IMG/VR virus record: IMGVR_UViG_3300011115_000651 | Coordinates: 1 to 31,164 of that record | From: a virus | Direction: 5' to 3' (one strand) | DNA length: 31,164 nucleotides | Notes under the pieces: generated by a model | The model's database searches: none | Told to the model about the DNA's origin: nothing | What the model saw: the letters and a program-made list of their open reading frames with translations, nothing else | Made by a program: the position numbers and the translations under genes | Part shown: in pieces, positions 7,135 to 12,820 of the stretch | Position numbering within the stretch: the first letter of the stretch is position 1 | Layout: every line of letters begins with the position of its first letter

Positions 7135-7171
7135 AAAAAACCCAGCACGAATAGCAAAAAACGGCTGGGTT
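7133..7171 (-). terminator. Intrinsic terminator, leftward
   Basis: For leftward transcripts the stem is AACCCAGC (7171-7164) with GCTGGGTT (7146-7139), followed by a run of T from 7140 to 7135. It ends the early leftward unit of the replication-like gene and the gene at 7279-7563. Confidence 0.85.
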
Positions 7172-7180
7172 ATATATGTT

Positions 7181-7237
7181 AGATAGAACTTCATAGAATT
7201 AATGCTTAAAGCGAATGAAGTATTTTTTAATCTATCT
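7181..7237 (-). other. Nested inverted repeat, possible structured RNA
   Basis: AGATAGA (7181-7187) pairs with TCTATCT (7231-7237), and inside it ACTTCAT (7188-7194) with ATGAAGT (7215-7221), leaving a one-sided bulge of nine A/T bases. The inner loop is 20 bases and includes GCTTTAAGC. It sits between the gene at 7279 and the terminator at 7171, so it is probably part of that transcript's 3' end. Confidence 0.5.
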
Positions 7238-7278
7238 TTTGTAATAACACATATTAATTGAAATATAGTTAAATTATT

Positions 7279-7563
7279 TTACTTTTCCAAATTATTAATT
7301 ACATCTGCTAACATATCTGCTCTTTCTGATTTATCCATAGATTTTCTTAATTCTTCTTTAGTTATATTATTTGCTGCAGCCTCTGCAAATAATTCTAACT
7401 CTTCTATCATAACTTCTATATCATATGGTGTAAAAGTTAATGAACTTAAATAAGTTCCATCTTCCTGATTAATATCAAAATGTATTTGATTTTTACTCCA
7501 ACTTAATTGTAAAGTTGATTTATCTTCTTTTGTTTCATTTGTGTAAACTCTTGCGTTTGCCAT
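7279..7563 (-). CDS. Hypothetical early protein
   Basis: A 94-residue acidic protein. I take ATG at 7563 (MANARVYTNETKED); a TTG at 7659 would read through an intergenic hairpin. Residues 15-50 look like beta strands (STLQLSWSKNQIHFDI), then a helical C-terminus (TPYDIEVMIEELELFAEAAANN). No family recognised. It follows the DnaD-like gene in the early leftward unit, so a role in replication or host takeover is possible. Confidence 0.68.
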   Translation of the reverse strand: MANARVYTNETKEDKSTLQLSWSKNQIHFDINQEDGTYLSSLTFTPYDIEVMIEELELFAEAAANNITKEELRKSMDKSERADMLADVINNLEK

Positions 7564-7605
7564 AACTGTTTTGTTTTTATTGTTTATAATTATTTTATCA
7601 CTAAT

Positions 7606-7630
7606 AATAATCTCTCCCAAAGAGATTATT
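7606..7630 (-). other. Perfect 10-bp inverted repeat after the replication gene
   Basis: AATAATCTCT and AGAGATTATT are separated by five bases (CCCAA on the plus strand). It starts right after the stop codon at 7631 and lies about 43 bases before the ATG at 7563. There is no T-run on either side long enough for a terminator, so an RNA-processing, stability or protein-binding site is more likely. Confidence 0.55.
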
Positions 7631-8239
7631 TTATTTACATGTATAACCAATCTCAGCAAATACTTCTTCTATTGTTTGTGATTGTGTTTTTACTTGTGAA
7701 CATTCTTGGGAATGTTCTTGAGTTTCTTCTTGTTCTTGTTCTTGTTCTTGTTGTTTTCCTGTGTATATACTATGTGTACAGTCTGTATCTACACTATGTA
7801 TAGTCATTAGATACTCTATCAATGGAGTATATTGTTTGTCTTTGGGAACTCCTAATAGAGTATTAATGTATTTTTTATCATACAAAGTTTTAATTAATTC
7901 TTTATCTTTCACTTCATATAAATCAGTTTCAATACATTTCAACACACTATGTGAAAATGAAAAGTTATGCTTAACCCAATTTACAATTGCAATTTCGTTA
8001 GTTCTTTCAGAATATAATATCTTACCATCATTTACAAAGTGAGTAATCAATTCAGTAATTTCTTTAATACTAAATCCGGTTTCAAACGCCATATACTTTT
8101 TAGTAATTTCGTAAATGCCTGATTGCTTGGTTTTAGTATTAGTAATCAAATACAGGTAAAACAATTTTTGTTCCTGTGTTAAGTTTTCAACAAATGGGTC
8201 AGTCCAAAATGTTGTGTGTAATTTTCTATATGTTGCCAT
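7631..8239 (-). CDS. DnaD-like replication initiator or replisome organiser
   Basis: A 202-residue protein, ATG at 8239 (MATYRKLHTTFWTDPFVENL). Residues 1-100 match the N-terminal winged-helix region of phage replisome organisers: FWTDPF, then LFYLYLITNTKTKQSGIYEI and FSIKEITELITHF, then KILYSERTNEIAIVNWVKHN. The C-terminal 60 residues are low complexity (QEQEQEQEE), so a full DnaD C-terminal domain is not visible. It is the first gene leftward from the control region, where iteron-like repeats suggest an origin it could act on. No helicase or polymerase gene is present, so host replication proteins must be recruited. Confidence 0.7.
   Translation of the reverse strand: MATYRKLHTTFWTDPFVENLTQEQKLFYLYLITNTKTKQSGIYEITKKYMAFETGFSIKEITELITHFVNDGKILYSERTNEIAIVNWVKHNFSFSHSVLKCIETDLYEVKDKELIKTLYDKKYINTLLGVPKDKQYTPLIEYLMTIHSVDTDCTHSIYTGKQQEQEQEQEETQEHSQECSQVKTQSQTIEEVFAEIGYTCK
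7724..7756 (-). repeat. Hexanucleotide microsatellite in the replication gene
   Basis: About four tandem copies of a hexamer (TGTTCT on the plus strand) encode an alternating Glu-Gln tract. Such tracts can change length by slippage in multiples of two residues without breaking the frame. Confidence 0.8.
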
Positions 8240-8252
8240 AGCTTATTTAATT

Positions 8253-8298
8253 AAAAACCCCGTTGAACTATGAAGTTGGATTTCATAATTCTCAGGGG
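8253..8298 (-). terminator. Terminator-like hairpin in leader of replication gene
   Basis: In leftward RNA, GGGG would be CCCC/GGGG-paired (8258-8261 with 8295-8298), then GAA/TTC and TATGAA/TTCATA (8269-8274 with 8282-8287), with a 3x3 internal loop, one mismatch and a 7-base loop. Five U follow (8257-8253). It lies 14 bases before the ATG at 8239, so it could attenuate the gene or end a short leader RNA. Confidence 0.55.
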
Positions 8299-8371
8299 CC
8301 TGTTTTGGAATTTCTTCCGTTATCTTTAATATAGTATCCAACACTATATGCTTTTTTGTTTGATATAATGT

Positions 8372-8402
8372 AATATACGACAAATATATTAAACTACCAA
8401 AT
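8372..8402 (-). promoter_or_regulatory. Leftward early promoter
   Basis: ATTTGGTA (8402-8395), 14 bases, TCG, then TATATT (8377-8372): -35 TTGGTA, 17-base spacer, -10 TATATT. The TATATTAC after TCG is identical to the copy at 7104-7134. Predicted start near 8365, giving a leader of about 125 bases before the gene at 8239. Confidence 0.75.
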
Positions 8403-8559
8403 TATTCAGTATTTTAATTTTACCTACACATATAGTTATCATTATTTCTCAAAAACATAATACAAAAAAATGTAATATGTCAAAGTGAAAAAAGGGTGTT
8501 TTTATACATAGTAAAAAATCATAATATAAGGTCAAAATACCCTAAAATCATAAGTTGTT

Positions 8560-8578
8560 GGTTATCAACGAGTTATGC
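8560..8578. repeat. Iteron-like repeat, copy 1
   Basis: TTGGTTATCAACGAGTTAT. It is repeated 47 bases on with one change (CTTAT). The 14-base core TTGGTTATCAACGA is an imperfect palindrome and contains a DnaA-box-like TTATCAAC (two changes from TTATCCACA). Operator or origin iteron. Confidence 0.65.
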
Positions 8579-8606
8579 ATAATACCTTTTTTACATACAT
8601 AATCTA

Positions 8607-8625
8607 TTGGTTATCAACGACTTAT
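8607..8625. repeat. Iteron-like repeat, copy 2
   Basis: TTGGTTATCAACGACTTAT, second copy. Its core overlaps the -10 region of the weaker leftward promoter at 8612-8642, so a protein bound here would block that promoter. Confidence 0.65.
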
Positions 8626-8642
8626 ATATTAAACTAACAAAT
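8612..8642 (-). promoter_or_regulatory. Weaker leftward promoter copy
   Basis: ATTTGTTA, 14 bases, TCG, then TTGATA: the same geometry as the other promoters (17 bases between TTGTTA and TTGATA) but with changes in both boxes. It overlaps iteron copy 2. A transcript from here would cross about 300 non-coding bases before the hairpin at 8298-8253. Confidence 0.5.
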
Positions 8643-8663
8643 ATGTGATTTTGTTAGTAAAAT

Positions 8664-8694
8664 ATTTGGTAATTCGGGAAATTTGTCGTAACTA
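8664..8694 (+). promoter_or_regulatory. Rightward early promoter
   Basis: ATTTGGTA (8664-8671), 14 bases, TCG (8686-8688), then TAACTA (8689-8694). The -35 TTGGTA and -10 are 17 bases apart. It drives the five rightward genes from 8743; predicted start near 8701. Confidence 0.72.
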
Positions 8695-8704
8695 TGTATA
8701 TACA

Positions 8705-8722
8705 CCACCCAATAAAGGGAGG
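8705..8722 (+). other. Hairpin in leader of the rightward unit
   Basis: CCACCC and GGGAGG flank an AATAAA loop, pairing with one A-A mismatch, at the very start of the predicted transcript. GGGAGG looks like a Shine-Dalgarno but lies 20 bases before the ATG at 8743, too far to act as one. A 5' stabilising hairpin is more likely. Confidence 0.5.
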
Positions 8723-8742
8723 ATATATATAAAAATTATAAT

Positions 8743-8982
8743 ATGACAAAGTTAAGAAAGTGGGAAAAATCCCCAAAGTATGTAGGTAATTATTCAACCG
8801 GCGAATTACTAATACATTTAGGTATGGATATAAAAAAGTATGAAAACTTAGATTTATTGTGTTTACCTGATAGATTTGTAGATTTTATTGAAATGACTAA
8901 TGATTTTCAAAAGGATAAAATTAGTGTAAAAGAATATAATGAGTTTATTGTAGAAACGATTAAATGGTATAAAAATAAATAA
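8743..8982 (+). CDS. Hypothetical early protein
   Basis: A 79-residue protein, first gene of the rightward unit, ATG at 8743. Basic N-terminus (MTKLRKWEKSPKYVG), an amphipathic C-terminal helix (VKEYNEFIVETIKWYKNK). No domain, signal or membrane segment recognised. Being first after the early promoter, it is a candidate host-takeover or regulatory protein, but that is inference from position only. Confidence 0.65.
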   Translation: MTKLRKWEKSPKYVGNYSTGELLIHLGMDIKKYENLDLLCLPDRFVDFIEMTNDFQKDKISVKEYNEFIVETIKWYKNK

Positions 8983-8998
8983 TATAAAAACAAAAGTT

Positions 8999-9319
8999 AT
9001 GACAAACAAACAAAAACATTACGCAATTAGATTTAGTGGATTTTTAAGATATGGTGGTGGAGTATTATGGGAAATATTTAGGCAATTAGAAATTATCAAA
9101 GAACAAAACGATATAGGTTTATTCATTCATTCAGTCTATACTGTAGGTGATAATGATAATGATAAAGATGTTGTATTACATTTAATGAATGCAACCGAAG
9201 ATGATTTGGATATTATAATAAATTATCTTACAAATGATAGTGATGACCATTACAAAAAGTATGGTGATTGCACACCCTTTTTAGTAATTGACAAAGTGAA
9301 AGTAACACAAATTAAATAA
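8999..9319 (+). CDS. Hypothetical early protein
   Basis: A 106-residue acidic protein, ATG at 8999, 16 bases after the previous stop. Alternating strands and helices (KHYAIRFSGFLRYGGG, DVVLHLMNATEDDLDIIINYL) suggest a compact alpha/beta fold, with an acidic loop (GDNDNDKD). No family recognised. No Shine-Dalgarno; A-rich leader. Confidence 0.65.
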   Translation: MTNKQKHYAIRFSGFLRYGGGVLWEIFRQLEIIKEQNDIGLFIHSVYTVGDNDNDKDVVLHLMNATEDDLDIIINYLTNDSDDHYKKYGDCTPFLVIDKVKVTQIK

Positions 9320-9326
9320 TAATAAT

Positions 9327-9545
9327 ATGACACAAAACAAAGTAAAAGAAATCATTAAAAATGAGTTTATTAAAAGACAACGTGACCCTGCTAAAATAAA
9401 AGCAGTAGCAAAAGCAGCATCAAAATTTATGAACAAAAATAAAAATGCCCACTCAATTTTAGTAATTGACGCATGTTTACAAATGTGGCATCCTGACCAA
9501 GATTTAGATGCATACTTAAAAAGAAATCATTGTCTTTTTTTATAA
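9327..9545 (+). CDS. Hypothetical small basic protein
   Basis: A 72-residue protein, ATG at 9327, seven bases after the previous gene. The first 40 residues are basic and helical (KVKEIIKNEFIKRQRDPAKIKAVAKAASKFMNK), which would suit nucleic-acid binding. The end (HPDQDLDAYLKRNHCLFL) is less charged. No family recognised. Confidence 0.6.
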   Translation: MTQNKVKEIIKNEFIKRQRDPAKIKAVAKAASKFMNKNKNAHSILVIDACLQMWHPDQDLDAYLKRNHCLFL

Positions 9546-9556
9546 AAAAATAATAT

Positions 9557-9727
9557 ATGAGTAAAGATTTAACATTGGAAAGATTGGCAGAAGCAATCAT
9601 TAAAACCAAAAAAGAAGTAATGTATCTTAAAACTGAATTAGAGAAAGTTCAGGCGTATTTAAGAGAACAACACAAATTAAAGAAACAATTAAACAACAAA
9701 CAAACATGGCAACAAAGTATCAAGTAA
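9557..9727 (+). CDS. Small coiled-coil protein
   Basis: A 56-residue protein from ATG at 9557 to TAA at 9725-9727, sharing its last 22 bases with the next gene. Nearly all of it is a charged helix with heptad-like spacing (LTLERLAEAIIKTKKEVMYL, TELEKVQAYLREQHKLKKQL). The position between two genes of the same unit with 11-base spacing supports it as real. Function unknown; it may pair with the coiled coil of the next protein. Confidence 0.6.
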   Translation: MSKDLTLERLAEAIIKTKKEVMYLKTELEKVQAYLREQHKLKKQLNNKQTWQQSIK

Positions 9728-10146
9728 CAGAATTAGACAAAGCGTTACAACAATTCAAAGGACAATCCGAATGGACTGATGAACAACAAAAGGATTGGGA
9801 ATTAAGAAGAAAAGTAGAAAGTCTTGAAAAACAATTACAAAGAGTAAATAAGAAAAAAGTAGAACTTTATACGGATAATATTTTACTTAAAAGACAAATT
9901 GCAGAATTAAAAATCAAAGTGTCAGCTGAATCTATGGCACATATTTGTATGCAAGATGACGCTGATACATACTACATTCAATTAGAAGAGTATCGTAAAT
10001 TGCAAAGTGAAGTTCATGGTGATATAGAAAAGGTGTGGATGTATGATGCAACCTTAACAAAAGATTTATCTGCATATGAAAAAAGAAAAAGAAGTGAAGC
10101 AATAGAAAGAGTATTCTATAAGATTGCAAATCAATGGATAGATTAA
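9706..10146 (+). CDS. Hypothetical coiled-coil protein
   Basis: A 146-residue protein, ATG at 9706, last gene of the rightward unit. Residues 30-78 form a long coiled coil (RRKVESLEKQLQRVNKKKVE, then LKRQIAELKIKV). The C-terminal half is mixed (DADTYYIQLEEYRKL, KRKRSEAIERVFYKIANQWI). No family recognised. A strong terminator follows 59 bases after the stop. Confidence 0.65.
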   Translation: MATKYQVTELDKALQQFKGQSEWTDEQQKDWELRRKVESLEKQLQRVNKKKVELYTDNILLKRQIAELKIKVSAESMAHICMQDDADTYYIQLEEYRKLQSEVHGDIEKVWMYDATLTKDLSAYEKRKRSEAIERVFYKIANQWID

Positions 10147-10204
10147 AATAGCTTGTGTTTAATAAACACGTTGTTATGATTCGTCATTGTGTCTGCAACA
10201 ACAA

Positions 10205-10236
10205 ACCCCAGCCGTAAATGGTTGGGGTCTTTTTTT
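10205..10236 (+). terminator. Intrinsic terminator ending the rightward unit
   Basis: ACCCCAGCC (10205-10213) pairs with GGTTGGGGT (10220-10228) around a 6-base loop GTAAAT, followed by C and seven T. Rightward and leftward units converge here; the leftward-facing side has only a broken TTTGTTGTTG tail, so it may end that unit less efficiently. Confidence 0.88.
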
Positions 10237-10335
10237 GCGTTTAAGAGACGCTTGGTTACTTTCCGTATACTTTACTCACTTTCTAATTTGAGTGTCTGGA
10301 AATAGGTTATACATGGTAAGAACCTAATCCTGATA

Positions 10336-10458
10336 CTAACCTTGTCCTCTACTTGGTTTTGTATCTTTCATTTTAGGGCCTTTACCTTTTATGCCTTTAG
10401 CATTACCTTTCTTTTTACTCTTTAGTACCTTTACTTGTGCATTCATTCCTTTTGCCAT
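10336..10458 (-). CDS. Small Lys/Gly-rich protein
   Basis: A 40-residue very basic protein, ATG at 10458 overlapping the preceding stop by one base (TAATG), ending with TAG at 10336. It is almost wholly Lys, Gly, Met and Asn (KSKKKGNAKGIKGKGPKMK). Such peptides may bind DNA or be packaged. It is the last gene of the long leftward unit. No family assigned. Confidence 0.58.
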   Translation of the reverse strand: MAKGMNAQVKVLKSKKKGNAKGIKGKGPKMKDTKPSRGQG

Positions 10459-10733
10459 TATACCTTATTACTCTTTTGTTCTAAATATTTTATCTCTACT
10501 CTCAAAGCAGAGACCTCCTCTACTAACTTTAAGATTTGAGCTCTCATTTCGTCCTTTTCATCGGATGCTTGTTGTAGTAATAATTCTAATTTAGTAATTC
10601 TACTTTGACAATCATTACGAATAAATCTTTCGTCATCTTCTTTGTGTGATGCTCTTTTTTCAAAGTATCTCCATGCATTCACTCCACCTAATGTAGTTAT
10701 TGCAGTTATAATGACTGTGTATATGTTTTCCAC
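10458..10733 (-). CDS. Membrane-anchored coiled-coil protein, candidate i-spanin
   Basis: A 91-residue protein with a GTG start at 10733 that overlaps the preceding TAG by one base (TAGTG). It has one N-terminal membrane segment (YTVIITAITTLGGVNAWRYF, residues 5-24) and then a long charged coiled coil to the end (RITKLELLLQQASDEKDEMR, ALRVEIKYLEQK). N-terminal anchor plus periplasmic coiled coil is the i-spanin design. The lipoprotein-like gene just upstream fits as its partner. A holin or other membrane protein is the alternative. Assignment is structural, not by recognised family. Confidence 0.6.
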   Translation of the reverse strand: MENIYTVIITAITTLGGVNAWRYFEKRASHKEDDERFIRNDCQSRITKLELLLQQASDEKDEMRAQILKLVEEVSALRVEIKYLEQKSNKV

Positions 10734-10894
10734 TATTTTAGTGTATCTACTTTTAATGTATCTACTTTCATTTCAGTTGAGTCAGTTTTCACTTCACTTT
10801 TTGGTGTAGTTCCACATCCCCATATACAAAATGCAAGTAATGTTATTGTTGCAAATAATGTAAATATCTTTTGTGTTGTAGTTAATTTTTTCAT
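10733..10894 (-). CDS. Small lipoprotein-like protein, candidate o-spanin
   Basis: A 53-residue protein, ATG at 10894 overlapping the preceding TGA (ATGA). MKKLTTTQKIFTLFATITLL is a signal-like segment, and IWGC with the Cys at residue 27 is a possible lipobox (Gly at -1). The mature part is a hydrophilic tail with KVDTLKVDTLK at the end. Short outer-membrane lipoproteins next to an anchored coiled-coil protein suggest a two-component spanin that fuses the membranes during lysis. The Trp at -2 is unusual for a lipobox, so lipidation is uncertain. Confidence 0.6.
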   Translation of the reverse strand: MKKLTTTQKIFTLFATITLLAFCIWGCGTTPKSEVKTDSTEMKVDTLKVDTLK

Positions 10895-11076
10895 ATTGAT
10901 TTTCCGTATTTTTCGTTTGATAAATAATTCAACTCAATGGTGAGTGAATTGATTTCTTTTGATAATTGTAAAACTAATTCTCTTAGTTCGTTAATTTGTT
11001 TTTGTTGTGCCTCTACTTTCAACTCAATATCATAAAGAGTTGAATTGAATTTATCCTTTCGGAATAAGTGCATCAT
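10891..11076 (-). CDS. Small coiled-coil protein
   Basis: A 61-residue protein, ATG at 11076 (a second ATG follows directly). Residues 15-52 are a coiled coil (YDIELKVEAQQKQINELREL, LQLSKEINSLTIEL). No signal or membrane segment. It overlaps the next gene by four bases (ATGA) and belongs to the terminal small-gene cassette. Function unknown. Confidence 0.62.
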   Translation of the reverse strand: MMHLFRKDKFNSTLYDIELKVEAQQKQINELRELVLQLSKEINSLTIELNYLSNEKYGKSI

Positions 11077-11082
11077 GTTATT

Positions 11083-11406
11083 TTATTTTGGTTCTGAAAT
11101 AGGAACACAGTTAGGGACTTCTCTACCATCCATATCTTTTGTTCCAATTGCTTCGTAACCTGGCCAACAAGCATCTTCTAAACCTGCTGCTTGTAAGTTT
11201 ATTCCTCTAAACTTTGTATCGTATGCTACTTTTGCCATTACTTTGGCAGTTGTATCTTTTATCTTTGACATCTTATCTTTATCGTATGTGCTTTTACAAA
11301 CTGCATAAGCCTGTCCTTCTACATCGTATTCACTTGCTATTTCTGAAATACATCTACTGATATACTTCTCTTCTAATTCTGCACCTTCTGGTTTTGGTAT
11401 TGGCAT
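11083..11406 (-). CDS. Protease-associated small protein
   Basis: A 107-residue protein, ATG at 11406, starting MPIPKPEGAELEEKYISRCI and containing YAVCKSTYDK. The C-terminus has CWPGYEAIGTKDMDGREVPN before a final Cys. Proteins of the MPIPKP type, with a Cys-containing acidic helix, occur near prohead proteases in many phages, and this lies two genes from one here. Role unknown; perhaps a capsid assembly accessory. Confidence 0.68.
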   Translation of the reverse strand: MPIPKPEGAELEEKYISRCISEIASEYDVEGQAYAVCKSTYDKDKMSKIKDTTAKVMAKVAYDTKFRGINLQAAGLEDACWPGYEAIGTKDMDGREVPNCVPISEPK

Positions 11407-11411
11407 AATCT

Positions 11412-11735
11412 TTAATTTATTGTGTAAGTTTTTCCTTCAAACTTAAATGATGAAATATTATCGTATGTTAAAGTTCTCCACCCTTCTATTGTAGTAGGTG
11501 CAACTAAATTAACCATACCTTCTTCTGCTTTAGTTTCACTTTGGTCAGAATTACTATAAAACTTTCCCCAATACATTTCATAAGATGCTCTATGTGTTGG
11601 TGATATTGCAGTTCTCCATTTTACAAACATAGGATTACCTGCGGTACTTTGTTTAAGCATATTCTTAAACTTAACCATTGATACCGATGGTAAAGCAAAT
11701 TTTTCAATATTCTTTATGTAAGTATTTTGGTTCAT
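11412..11735 (-). CDS. Hypothetical protein next to protease
   Basis: A 107-residue protein, ATG at 11735, one base after the protease gene. It has a basic, Met-rich N-terminal half (FALPSVSMVKFKNMLKQSTA) and a C-terminal beta-like end (WRTLTYDNISSFKFEGKTYT). No family recognised. I looked for lysozyme or amidase residues because no endolysin was found, but saw none. Confidence 0.62.
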   Translation of the reverse strand: MNQNTYIKNIEKFALPSVSMVKFKNMLKQSTAGNPMFVKWRTAISPTHRASYEMYWGKFYSNSDQSETKAEEGMVNLVAPTTIEGWRTLTYDNISSFKFEGKTYTIN

Positions 11736-11736
11736 A

Positions 11737-12789
11737 TTACTTTAATGCTGGTGCAACAATTAAATCTTTTTTATCTTTCTTCTTTGCTACTTCACCTGGA
11801 TAAGATGATGTGATAGATGGTTGTGCTTCGGTTTCAGTTAATAAACCTAATGTTCTTAATTTGTTTCTACTCCAACCCAATGCTGATTTACCACCCCATG
11901 CCATATACATAAGATATCCACAACCATCGGTAAATGATTTTGATGTTTCTAAATCACCTTCGTGTCTACTTAAAAATGAATACATTCTCTTTATAGTATC
12001 TATTGAGATAGGTTCACCTTTTGCTAATTGGTTAGCTCGTTGCTTCCCAACCGGAGTTCCACAACTACCCCAACCATTATCATTAGCATATTTCAATGCT
12101 GCTTTAGCATTTGATTTAACACCATCTGGATAGTCTGAATAACTTTCCATTTCTATTCTTTGACCTTTACCATATCTTTTATCTTTCTTTATAATTGCTT
12201 TCAATGTAGATAAAAATACTTCTGCTTCTTGCTCAGTCATATCTTCAATATCTTTTAATAGAATATCTTCTTTAGATGCGTGAATTAAATTATGAGTAAA
12301 TAATCCTTCTATACTAAATCCTTTTACCTTTCCTGTTTTTACATAGTCTTTCCAAATATTTGGGTCACTAATCTTAAACATTCCCATCCATGTACCTTCT
12401 GGTACCGATAATCCATAATTATTTGACTTATCCAACTTACCTTCTTTAATCCAAGACTCAACGAGATGGACACCTTTAATACTCATGTCATGTTCTAATG
12501 TTGCTTTATCAGTATACTTTTTCATTAAGTAATTCTGTGCAATCTTCTTAACCGTCTCTTTGGTAAAATACACATGGTATGGTTGTCCCTCTCCGTCTAC
12601 TCTTAATATTTTCTTTTCAGGTAATAATATTGGCCCTATTAACATTTGTTGCTCGTTATCCGTTGCAGCAAACATTACTTCTTCTTTATCAAAGAAAATA
12701 AAATCAGACTCAATTGCAGGACTCTCTACTAAAGAGATTGCAAATACTTCATCTTCATTATCTTCAATTTTTAATTCATACAATTTCAT
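11737..12789 (-). CDS. Prohead protease, XkdF-like, with extra C-terminal domain
   Basis: A 350-residue protein, ATG at 12789. Residues 12-32 (DEVFAISLVESPAIESDF) and 70-165 match the XkdF-type serine protease fold of HK97-like heads. Candidate catalytic residues are H100 (TLEHD) and S159 (GFSIEG), in strands close to ESWIKEG and TWMGMFKISD. Residues 215-315 form a second domain (YSDYPDGVKSNAKAALKY, NGWGSCGTP, RANQLAKGEPIS, SFLSRHEGD, CGYLMYMAWGG), which I know from other phages attached to head genes without a clear function. It cleaves scaffold and capsid proteins during maturation. Unusually it lies after the tape measure, about 14 kb from the capsid gene. Confidence 0.82.
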   Translation of the reverse strand: MKLYELKIEDNEDEVFAISLVESPAIESDFIFFDKEEVMFAATDNEQQMLIGPILLPEKKILRVDGEGQPYHVYFTKETVKKIAQNYLMKKYTDKATLEHDMSIKGVHLVESWIKEGKLDKSNNYGLSVPEGTWMGMFKISDPNIWKDYVKTGKVKGFSIEGLFTHNLIHASKEDILLKDIEDMTEQEAEVFLSTLKAIIKKDKRYGKGQRIEMESYSDYPDGVKSNAKAALKYANDNGWGSCGTPVGKQRANQLAKGEPISIDTIKRMYSFLSRHEGDLETSKSFTDGCGYLMYMAWGGKSALGWSRNKLRTLGLLTETEAQPSITSSYPGEVAKKKDKKDLIVAPALK

Positions 12790-12790
12790 A

Positions 12791-12806
12791 CTGTAATAAC
12801 AATAAA
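12791..12806 (-). promoter_or_regulatory. Weak member of the TTGTTATTAYA motif
   Basis: Minus strand TTTATTGTTATTACAG abuts the ATG at 12789. The core matches but spacing to the start differs from the other copies, so its role is uncertain. A similar abutting copy (ATGTTATTATAAT) lies at 14713-14732. Confidence 0.35.
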
Positions 12807-12820
12807 ATTATTAAAAATGG

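Larger units (their letters stand above)
8240..8742. promoter_or_regulatory. Non-coding control region with divergent promoters, candidate origin
   Basis: About 500 very AT-rich bases without a credible gene. It holds a leader hairpin with a U-tract (8253-8298), a leftward promoter (8372-8402), a second weaker leftward promoter (8612-8642), a rightward promoter (8664-8694) and two 19-base direct repeats (8560-8578, 8607-8625). Position beside the replication-like gene and the repeats suggest an origin and operator region; function is inferred. Confidence 0.6.

Noticed and set aside
7564-7659. Longer start (TTG) for the gene ending at 7279
   Set aside because: It would translate through the perfect hairpin; ATG at 7563 gives a normal protein start.
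8560-8625. Canonical DnaA boxes
   Set aside because: TTATCAACG differs by two bases from TTATCCACA; kept only as DnaA-like within the iterons.
8717-8722. GGGAGG as Shine-Dalgarno for the gene at 8743
   Set aside because: It is 20 bases from the ATG, and other genes lack such sites; it pairs better with CCACCC as a hairpin.
10154-10169. GTGTTT-AAT-AAACAC hairpin as a second terminator
   Set aside because: No T-run follows; the terminator at 10205-10236 is sufficient.
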